Source of the DNA: Planctomycetota bacterium
Lineage (GTDB): Bacteria > Planctomycetota > UBA8108 > UBA1146 > JAJFFE01
Assembly: GCA_020425835.1 (NCBI GenBank)
Contig: JAGQRC010000017.1
Span: 1-15,464 of the forward strand
DNA: 15,464 nt
Direction: 5' to 3'
Shown piece after piece: positions 1 to 5,342 of the stretch. The notes under the pieces were generated by a model, which saw nothing but the letters and a program-made list of their open reading frames with translations, was not told where the DNA came from and did not search any database. Position 1 is the stretch's first letter, and the number at the start of each line of letters is the position of its first letter. Made by a program: the position numbers and the translations under genes.

Positions 1-1
1 C

Positions 2-919
2 GCGGAGCTCGATCGCATCCTCGATCGCCCCGCCCTCGCGGTACTACCGCTCGAGGAGCAAGGAACCTGGGAGATTCGTCGGCTCCAGTCGTTCGTGTCT
101 CGCCTTGATCGAGCGCGCGGGTCTCGCGATGGGTTCGCGGACGACGTGCGACTCTGGAAGAAGTGGCGTGATCAGCTCGGTCGAGCACTCGGAGTCGCCG
201 ACAGCGTCGAGGCCTTCGAGTTCTTCGCGCACCTCGCGTCCATGAGTGACGAGGTCGGGTCGGCGCTCGCGATGTCGCCGTTCGCGACGACCCACGATCT
301 TCGAGGGCTCGCGGAGTGGAGCCGGAGTGGTGATGTATTCGGCGATGGGATTCGCGCGGTTCGACTCGAGTATTCCCGGAACGCCCCACGACTCGATGCG
401 ATCGCCGACTCGGTTCGGCGCGCGGGTGGCTTCGATGTCGCGTGGCAAACCTACTTGCCCCATCGAACCCGCAACTCCTACGCCGGCGCAGCCCGTCAGG
501 TCGTGCGCGCGTTGACGCAGCACGAGCGAAGGCCGCTTCGATCGCCCTATCGCCACGACGGTTGGGGACGTCTTCAGGAGTCCCACGGGGGCAACACCAT
601 CGGTCAGCGCGTTCTTCGTCATCAGCTGAGCCGCTTCACGGACGTCCACGCATTGGCCGTCCGTCTCGAGCGCTCCATCGCCCTTCGAGTGTTGGTCGCC
701 GCGATCCGCGGCTTCGAGCTCGAGCACGGTCGCTTCCCGGAGACGATCGGTGAACTGGTCCCGAGTTGGATCGCCCCTCGACAGCGAGAGGTGTTGCCGC
801 CTGGGATTCGATTCGATCCGTTGCGACGTTGGGTGGGGTGGGATCTCCCGGTCGACCGGACCCGTGCGAAACCGCCACGTGTCGGGATCGCACCGCCCCC
901 CTCGGTCGACACCGAGTGA
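2..919 (+). CDS. Unrecognised protein, 5' end outside the window
   Basis: The frame is open from base 2 to the TGA at 917-919, giving about 305 residues here with the true start upstream. The GTG at position 95 is internal to this open frame and is probably not the start. I do not recognise the family. The N-terminal and central part is charged and Arg-rich with no visible catalytic motif or membrane segment. The last ~90 residues contain an 'ALRVLVAAIRGFELEHGRFP' stretch followed by ETIGELVP. This resembles the C-terminal segment of many planctomycete hypothetical proteins and loosely recalls type II secretion pseudopilin substrates (helix, then 'G.yP..l..L'). That likeness is from memory and gives no function. 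The next gene starts 180 bp downstream on the same strand behind its own ribosome binding site, so the two need not be co-transcribed. Confidence 0.75.
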   Translation, partial: AELDRILDRPALAVLPLEEQGTWEIRRLQSFVSRLDRARGSRDGFADDVRLWKKWRDQLGRALGVADSVEAFEFFAHLASMSDEVGSALAMSPFATTHDLRGLAEWSRSGDVFGDGIRAVRLEYSRNAPRLDAIADSVRRAGGFDVAWQTYLPHRTRNSYAGAARQVVRALTQHERRPLRSPYRHDGWGRLQESHGGNTIGQRVLRHQLSRFTDVHALAVRLERSIALRVLVAAIRGFELEHGRFPETIGELVPSWIAPRQREVLPPGIRFDPLRRWVGWDLPVDRTRAKPPRVGIAPPPSVDTE

Positions 920-922
920 TCG

Positions 923-983
923 GCCGCCGTCGAACGCGGAGAATCTGCAGAAACCGTCTAAAAATAGGATCTTGAACGGCGGC
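923..983 (+). other. Inverted repeat after the first gene, possible weak terminator
   Basis: GCCGCCGT (923-930) and ACGGCGGC (976-983) are perfect reverse complements around a 45-nt loop that includes an AT-rich patch (959-972). A second small hairpin, GGGC/GCCC (987-990 and 996-999), follows. Neither has a T-run after it, so a role in ending the upstream transcript is only possible. Confidence 0.3.
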
Positions 984-1027
984 GATGGGCTGTTCGCCCC
1001 GTCTTCGACAAGCCGCTTGCCTCGAGG

Positions 1028-1062
1028 TTGTTTGGCTATTAAAACAAATGTTACCTAGTTGA
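1028..1062 (+). promoter_or_regulatory. AT-rich patch, possible promoter of the propeller gene
   Basis: In a very GC-rich window, about 35 bp here are AT-rich (TTGTTTGGCTATTAAAACAA, then ATGTTACCTAG), ending about 40 bp before the ATG at 1100. TATTAA at 1037-1042 could be a -10 element, but no well-spaced -35 is visible (TTGCCT at 1017-1022 leaves only 14 bp). The call rests on composition and position. Confidence 0.3.
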
Positions 1063-1085
1063 TTCACCCATCGCAGAGTTCGCCC

Positions 1086-1092
1086 AAGGAGG
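1086..1092 (+). promoter_or_regulatory. Strong ribosome binding site of the propeller gene
   Basis: AAGGAGG lies 7 nt before the ATG at 1100 and fixes that start. It is the clearest Shine-Dalgarno site in the window; several other genes have a weak one or none. Confidence 0.8.
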
Positions 1093-1099
1093 CTCAGCC

Positions 1100-2569
1100 A
1101 TGTTCGACCGCTCTTCGTGGATCGCCGCGGGACTCGCCCTCGCGATCCCCACGGTTCTCGGCGCCCAATCGCCGATCGCCAGTCTCCCGACGCTTCCGCC
1201 CGATGCGATCCTCGACACGCTCTACGTGGCCGACTTCACCAACGACGCGATCTACGCGCTCCGGGATCTCGACGCCGACGGCGATGCGAACGACCCCGGC
1301 GAGATCCAGGTCTTCTTCGACACGACCTCGCCCGATCCCAATCTCCACCTCGCGACGCCGCGCTACGTCGCGGTCGGTCTCGACGGCGCGGTCTACGTCG
1401 GAGACTCGAACAAGGACTTCATCCTTCGCCTCGAGGACATCGATCTCGACGGCGCGGCGAACAGCGCGGGGGAGGCGACGGTCTACTTCGACGCGGCGTC
1501 GTCCTCGATCGGTCTCGCTTCGATCTCGAACATCGTCTTCGATCAGGAGGGGTACCTGTACCTCTCCGACACCGGCACCAGCAGCACTGATCGCGCGGTC
1601 TTCCGAATCCGCGACGACAACGGCGACGGCTACTGCTCGGAGGCCGACGGTGAAGTGCTCGTCGTCTTCTCGTTCAATACCACGACCGGCCTCCCGATCG
1701 AGCGACCCTCGGGCCTCGCGATCGACAACGACGGTTCACTGATCGTCTCCGACTATCAGAGCGACTTCGTCTACCGGTTCGTCGACACCCTCGGTCTGGA
1801 GGATGGCGATGCGAACGACCCCGGCGAGCAGCTGCTGGTCTTCGAGTCGATACCCGGGAGCGTCGAGCTCAACTTCGCCGAGAACATCGCGTTCGGCCCC
1901 GGGGACTTCGGCTTCAGTCGGCCCCTCTACGTCAACGCCGGTCCCACCGAGGATGTCGTCTGGCGCTTCTTCGACAGCGACGGGGACGGACTCTGGTCGA
2001 ACCCGACCGAGACGACCGCCTTCTGGGATGTCAGCCAAGCCGATGGAATCGTTCCGGCCAACGCTCGGACCCTCGCGGTGACGCCGGAAGGGGTGGTCTA
2101 CGCGCTCGAGGCGGGCTCCGGAGCGGTCGAGGACCAGATCGTCGTGCTCGAAGACATGAACAGCGACGGCGACGCGAACGACCTGGGTGAAGCGCGCATC
2201 TTTGCCGACAACACCAACATGTCCGGGGTGCTCTTCGCGCAGCCGCAAGGGATGGCGTTCGCCCTCGACTTCGGACCCGGACCGGAGCCGGAGTTCGTTC
2301 GCTCGGACTGCAACGTCGACGGCGGCACCGACATCGGCGACGCGGTCTTCACGCTGAACTTCCTGTTCTCGTCGTCGGTCACGCTGCTGTGCGAGGACGC
2401 GTGCGACTCGAACGACGACGGCGCGATCGATATCTCCGACGCGGTCTTCTCGCTGTCGTTCCTGTTCGTCGCCGGCTCGTCGTCGCCGCCTTCGCCGTAT
2501 CCGAACTGTGGCCTCGACGTGACGATGGACTTGTTGTCGCCGTGCCCGGCGCTCCTGACCTGTCCCTGA
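1100..2569 (+). CDS. Secreted six-bladed beta-propeller protein with Ca-binding-type loops and dockerin-like C-terminus
   Basis: 489 residues. The ATG follows AAGGAGG by 7 nt. A Sec signal peptide occupies residues 1-22 (MFDRSSWIAAGLALAIPTVL, then GA). Residues ~38-390 hold six repeats of about 57-61 residues, each with a 'lYv.D...d.iyR' strand and then an acidic loop: D56-D58-D60-G61, D113-D115-D117-G118, D172-N174-D176-G177, a degenerate copy at 231-236, D292-D294-D296-G297 and D352-N354-D356-G357. A Glu follows each loop (68, 125, 185, 243, 304, 364). This suggests a six-bladed NHL/SMP-30-like propeller with an EF-hand-like Ca2+ loop per blade (inference). Residues 402-489 form a dockerin-type-I-like module with two Asp-rich helices (DCNVDGGTDIGDAVF, DSNDDGAIDISDAVF) and six cysteines (404, 431, 435, 470, 482, 488). 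No catalytic residues can be named. Its target is probably the cell surface or exterior. The convergent neighbour carries the same tail. Confidence 0.88.
   Translation: MFDRSSWIAAGLALAIPTVLGAQSPIASLPTLPPDAILDTLYVADFTNDAIYALRDLDADGDANDPGEIQVFFDTTSPDPNLHLATPRYVAVGLDGAVYVGDSNKDFILRLEDIDLDGAANSAGEATVYFDAASSSIGLASISNIVFDQEGYLYLSDTGTSSTDRAVFRIRDDNGDGYCSEADGEVLVVFSFNTTTGLPIERPSGLAIDNDGSLIVSDYQSDFVYRFVDTLGLEDGDANDPGEQLLVFESIPGSVELNFAENIAFGPGDFGFSRPLYVNAGPTEDVVWRFFDSDGDGLWSNPTETTAFWDVSQADGIVPANARTLAVTPEGVVYALEAGSGAVEDQIVVLEDMNSDGDANDLGEARIFADNTNMSGVLFAQPQGMAFALDFGPGPEPEFVRSDCNVDGGTDIGDAVFTLNFLFSSSVTLLCEDACDSNDDGAIDISDAVFSLSFLFVAGSSSPPSPYPNCGLDVTMDLLSPCPALLTCP
1265..2191 (+). repeat. Six in-gene repeats encoding propeller blades with acidic loops
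   Basis: The loops start at about nt 1265, 1436, 1613, 1784, 1973 and 2153, a period of roughly 170-190 nt. Protein similarity is clear in the loops and the flanking strands. DNA similarity is mostly eroded, except for a 24-nt block identical at 1280-1303 and 1805-1828, between the first and fourth repeats. Confidence 0.75.
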
Positions 2570-2596
2570 TCGATCCCCAAACCTTGCTCAACCCAC

Positions 2597-2627
2597 GGGC
2601 CGGCGCGCGATCTTGCGCGACCGGCCC
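2597..2627 (+). terminator. Strong hairpin terminator after the propeller gene
   Basis: GGGCCGG (2597-2603) pairs with CCGGCCC (2621-2627). Inside it, CGCGC (2604-2608) pairs with GCGCG (2615-2619), with one bulged A (2620) and a 6-nt loop. The stem starts 27 bp after the TGA. The tract that follows (TCTGTGTTT) is only mildly T-rich, so it is an imperfect intrinsic terminator. It could also protect the 3' end. Confidence 0.65.
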
Positions 2628-2634
2628 TCTGTGT

Positions 2635-2773
2635 TTCCCGCTCGACGCTCGGGTCCGGCCCGGGTGGCGGGTGAGGGAGGCGAGGGGGGTCGGGGGCAAC
2701 GCGGGCGCGGCCCGGGCCTTGGGGGTGGTTGGTTCCCGCTCGAGGCTCGGGGGTAGCGCGGGCGCGCCCGGGC
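2635..2773. repeat. Degenerate direct repeats in the convergent intergenic region
   Basis: A 19-nt block at 2635-2653 recurs at 2733-2751 with one mismatch, 98 bp apart. A second block, 2690-2717, recurs at 2747-2773 with a few differences. The tract is nearly all G and C and has no credible gene. Confidence 0.55.
2662..2696 (+). other. G-quadruplex motif (five G-tracts)
   Basis: Five runs of at least three G (2662-2664, 2669-2671, 2675-2677, 2684-2689, 2692-2696) are separated by loops of 4, 3, 6 and 2 nt. This meets the usual G3+N1-7 rule on the + strand. It lies just after the hairpin terminator and about 120 bp before the stop of the convergent gene. In DNA it could form on the + strand; in RNA only on read-through from the propeller gene. 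Confidence 0.55.
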
Positions 2774-2816
2774 GGCGGCGGGTTGGGTCCCGCGCGCGCC
2801 TGGGCCGCTGGGTCGT

Positions 2817-4253
2817 TCAGGGGCAGTACGGGGCGGGGTCGCAGACGAGCGTGTCGATCGTGGGGTCATCTCCGCAACCGCCCGTGGGAGACGGCAGCGG
2901 GCCTCCGCCGGAGAACAGGTGGGTCAGCAACACGATCGGGTCCGCGATGTTGACGGCTCCGTCATCGTTCGCGTCGCACGCATCTTGGCAGGGGAGGGGA
3001 TCGGCGAGCTCGAAGAGTGTCATGAGGATCCGAATCGCATCGGCACAGTCGATGAGCTCATCGACGTTGCAGTCTCCGCGCGAGAACGCGGCTTCCAGCT
3101 CGTAGACGTAGGCTCCACCCGGCCCGGTTGTCCCGGGTCCTACGCACTGAGCGCCGACCCAGACCTGATCGTTCGTGACCGCGATCGTCCGGCTCATGCT
3201 GTTCAGTGGCTCGGAGGGCGGAGCGATGAGTTTGCGCGCCTCGACCCAGGCCGGACCGATCTTCGCGAAGAGGTAGGTCTGCGTCGCAGCATCGCAGCCG
3301 ATGCCGCCGTAGGACCCGATCGCCATGTACGGCCCCTCGACATCGATCACCAGACCGAATCCGCCGGCCGGAGGAGGCACGCTCGACGAGAGCTTCTGCA
3401 CTTCCGTCCACGTGGATCCGTCGTCGTGGAGGACGTAGACAGCCCCCGCATCGCCCTCGGCGCCGATCGCGGTGACGAACATGAAGTCGTCTTGGAGCGA
3501 GACGGTCGCGCCGAACCCCCAGAACGGCGCCGCGTCCGAAGCGGTCAGGACCTCTTGGAGGGAGAACGACGATCCTGTTCGCGTGTACACATAGGCCGCT
3601 CCACCGGGGGACTGTCCACTCGCGCCGACGACGAGCGTATCGGCGTCCAGGTCGACGTCGATACCGAAGAGATCCGCATCCGGTGGCGAGAGGAGCTGTA
3701 CCTGGTCCCAAGCGGTGCCCGACCACTCGTACACATAGGCCGCACCGGTGGTGAAGTCGTGCAGCGAGTCACCGACGACGAGGGTGTCTTCGTGGAGCGC
3801 CAGCGCGCGACCGTACCCTGCTCCGGAGCTCGCGAGCTTCTGCTCCTCGAGCCAGGTCGACCCGTCGAATCGAAAGAGATAGACGAACCTCGGTGAGCTG
3901 TTGTTGGTCGCCGAAACGGCGACCACGTCACCGTGGATCGCGACGACGTCCCCGAACCGATCGTCGAAGCCTCCGTCCGACGCGACGAGCTTCTGTTCCT
4001 CGACCCAATCTCCACCGATCCTCCGGAAGATGTAGGCCGCACCCGCGCCAGAGGCCATGTCGTCGTCGCCCGGCGCCCCGACCACCGCAATGTCGCCGTC
4101 GACGGCGAGGGCATCGCCGAACCGATCGGACGGGTCTCCGTCCGAGGCGAAGAGCACCTCCGCGTTGGACTGAACGGGAACCTGGGCGTGGAGCGGCACG
4201 TGAACACACAACGAAGAGACCGCGACAAGAGCCGAGATCATCAGTTTTCGCAT
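2817..4253 (-). CDS. Secreted FG-GAP (integrin-type) propeller protein with dockerin-like C-terminus
   Basis: I place the start at the ATG at 4253, giving 478 residues. An upstream in-frame ATG (4349) would put 32 Arg-rich residues before a clear signal peptide (MRKLMISALVAVSSLCVHVP, then LHAQ), so it is unlikely. No good Shine-Dalgarno is visible. Residues ~33-386 contain seven repeats of about 50 residues with the FG-GAP pattern: 'FGdalav.gd..vVGAp.....GaaYvf......W.e.qkL'. Clear copies begin near residues 45, 100, 148, 196, 247, 299 and 354. Seven such repeats fold as an integrin-alpha-like propeller in known families. Metal-binding DxDxDG loops are not conserved here. Residues 393-478 are a dockerin-like module with the same cysteine order as the convergent neighbour plus one extra Cys (C403). 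The protein is probably exported; ligand unknown. Confidence 0.87.
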   Translation of the reverse strand: MRKLMISALVAVSSLCVHVPLHAQVPVQSNAEVLFASDGDPSDRFGDALAVDGDIAVVGAPGDDDMASGAGAAYIFRRIGGDWVEEQKLVASDGGFDDRFGDVVAIHGDVVAVSATNNSSPRFVYLFRFDGSTWLEEQKLASSGAGYGRALALHEDTLVVGDSLHDFTTGAAYVYEWSGTAWDQVQLLSPPDADLFGIDVDLDADTLVVGASGQSPGGAAYVYTRTGSSFSLQEVLTASDAAPFWGFGATVSLQDDFMFVTAIGAEGDAGAVYVLHDDGSTWTEVQKLSSSVPPPAGGFGLVIDVEGPYMAIGSYGGIGCDAATQTYLFAKIGPAWVEARKLIAPPSEPLNSMSRTIAVTNDQVWVGAQCVGPGTTGPGGAYVYELEAAFSRGDCNVDELIDCADAIRILMTLFELADPLPCQDACDANDDGAVNIADPIVLLTHLFSGGGPLPSPTGGCGDDPTIDTLVCDPAPYCP

Positions 4254-4637
4254 CGACTGCTCGTTTCCAAGACGGGAAATGGTTGGGGGTGCGACGAGGG
4301 ACGCGGGCCGGCGAGCTTGCTGGGTCGCATGGAGTCGGTGAGCCGACACTTCGGCTCGAGGCGTTCCCCACCCAAGTCGCGACGACTTCGCTCCGCGCTG
4401 TCCAGCAATCGGACGGTCGGACCTTCGGAGATGGATGCGTCGATGGTGGGCGACGGGGCTACGAATTGCGCTCGCGTCGTCTGCTGTCGAGCCCCAGGGT
4501 GTGGGACAAGTCGATGCAGTAGAGGCGGTTGCCGGGTCGCGAAGGCCCGGACCCCTCCCCTGGAATGGACCACGCCCGGCCTGCGCCGCACTTTCGAAGC
4601 GCCTTCTCGTAGCCGTCGGAGGTCCTGCCGACGCATC

Positions 4638-4649
4638 CCCTCGCGAGGG
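4638..4649. promoter_or_regulatory. Perfect 12-bp palindrome, possible operator
   Basis: CCCTCGCGAGGG is an exact palindrome about 80 bp upstream of the candidate -10 of the sigma factor gene. Palindromes of this size can bind a dimeric regulator, but in a GC-rich genome they also occur by chance. Confidence 0.25.
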
Positions 4650-4704
4650 TGGTGACGTGGTCGCCGTCGCCTCCAGGGCTTCTCATCGACGGCAGGTGGA
4701 AACA

Positions 4705-4735
4705 TCGACGCACTCGTCCCATGGGCCACTAGAAT
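4705..4735 (+). promoter_or_regulatory. Candidate promoter of the sigma factor-kinase operon
   Basis: TAGAAT (4730-4735) matches the -10 consensus at five of six bases. TCGACG (4705-4710) is a poor -35 at a long 19-bp spacing. If the -10 is real, transcription starts near 4742, which excludes the upstream ATG at 4734 and leaves a leader of about 34 nt before the ATG at 4776. Confidence 0.35.
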
Positions 4736-4775
4736 GGAGGGCTTTCGGTTCTCCCTTCCCCGAGTCAGCTCATCG

Positions 4776-5342
4776 ATGAACGATCCGAACTGTTCCGATT
4801 TCGACGGTCTTCTCGACGCGAACTACGAGATCCTCTACCAACAGCTTCGCGAGACCGCGCACCGTTGGATGCGAGGCGAGCCGGCGGGCCACACGCTGGA
4901 CGCGACGGCGCTCGTCCACGAGTCCTACCTTCGGCTCCACAAGTCGGGGATCGAGTTCGAGAGCGCCGACCAGTTCCTCGCTTACGCCGCGATCGCCATG
5001 CGCCGCATCCTGATCGAGCGCGCCCGGCGGATACGGGCGCTGCGCCGTGGCGGGGATCATGAGCGGCTTCCTCTGAGCCGGGTGACCATCGTTCACACCG
5101 AGACACCTCTGGACATCGAGGCGTTGGATGACGCTCTGAACCGCCTCGGTCAGATCGCCCCCGCGTACTCGGATGTCGTCATGCTTCGCTTCCTCCTCGG
5201 ACGCAGCGTCGAGGAGACGGCGAGGGCGTTGCGTTGCTCGCCGGCGAAGGTCAAGAAGGACTGGAAGTTCGCGAAGGCGTGGCTCCAGGTGGAGCTCGGC
5301 CTCGACAGCGATGAGGCGCGTGACACGGGAGAGGTTCGATGA
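4776..5342 (+). CDS. ECF RNA polymerase sigma factor of the kinase-linked type
   Basis: 188 residues from the ATG at 4776. An in-frame ATG at 4734 would add 14 residues, but it lies inside the candidate -10 and family members begin near this Met. Neither start has a good Shine-Dalgarno. Region 2 spans residues ~10-95: 'LDATALVHESYLRL' (41-54) is region 2.2, and 'AMRRILIERARRIRALRRGG' (74-93) covers 2.3-2.4. Region 4 spans ~115-173, with 'SDVVMLRFLLGRSVEETARA' and a helix-turn-helix ending 'AKVKKDWKFAKAWL'. This is the TALVHE family common in Planctomycetes, Acidobacteria and Xanthomonas. Where classical ECF factors have DAED this protein has DATA (42-45), so the acidic residues that bind core polymerase are missing and Thr44 stands in their place. 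No anti-sigma gene is present. The stop codon overlaps the kinase start (ATGA, 5339-5342), so the two are translationally coupled and probably work together. Confidence 0.9.
   Translation: MNDPNCSDFDGLLDANYEILYQQLRETAHRWMRGEPAGHTLDATALVHESYLRLHKSGIEFESADQFLAYAAIAMRRILIERARRIRALRRGGDHERLPLSRVTIVHTETPLDIEALDDALNRLGQIAPAYSDVVMLRFLLGRSVEETARALRCSPAKVKKDWKFAKAWLQVELGLDSDEARDTGEVR

Larger units (their letters stand above)
4254..4775. other. About 520 bp of divergent regulatory space without a credible gene
   Basis: This lies between the start of the FG-GAP gene (minus) and the sigma factor (plus). Open frames exist on both strands but read as Arg/Pro/Ser-rich composition artefacts. Hairpins: GTCGG/CCGAC (4334-4338, 4343-4347) overlapping GAGCCGA/TCGGCTC (4340-4346, 4351-4357), and AAGTCG/CGACTT (4374-4379, 4383-4388). 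A perfect 12-bp palindrome, CCCTCGCGAGGG, is at 4638-4649. The hairpins near 4334-4388 would fall in the 5' leader of the FG-GAP gene if its promoter is further upstream. None has a T-run. Confidence 0.5.

Noticed and set aside
2761..2800. GGCGCGC/GCGCGCC pair as terminator of the FG-GAP gene
   Set aside because: The 7-bp stem has a long loop and no T-run on the minus strand, and such GC palindromes are frequent in this tract.
2389..3105. Plus-strand open frame of 238 codons
   Set aside because: It overlaps the 3' ends of both propeller genes and the terminator; the sequence is Gly/Arg-rich and shows no family features.
4459..4722. Minus-strand open frame of 87 codons and overlapping frames on both strands in the sigma factor upstream region
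   Set aside because: No ribosome binding site, composition typical of noncoding GC-rich DNA, no recognisable domain, and several overlapping frames compete.
4734..4775. Longer start for the sigma factor at 4734
   Set aside because: It would lie in the candidate -10 element and adds residues not seen in the family; GGAGGG there lies 35 nt from the preferred ATG and is not a plausible ribosome binding site for it.
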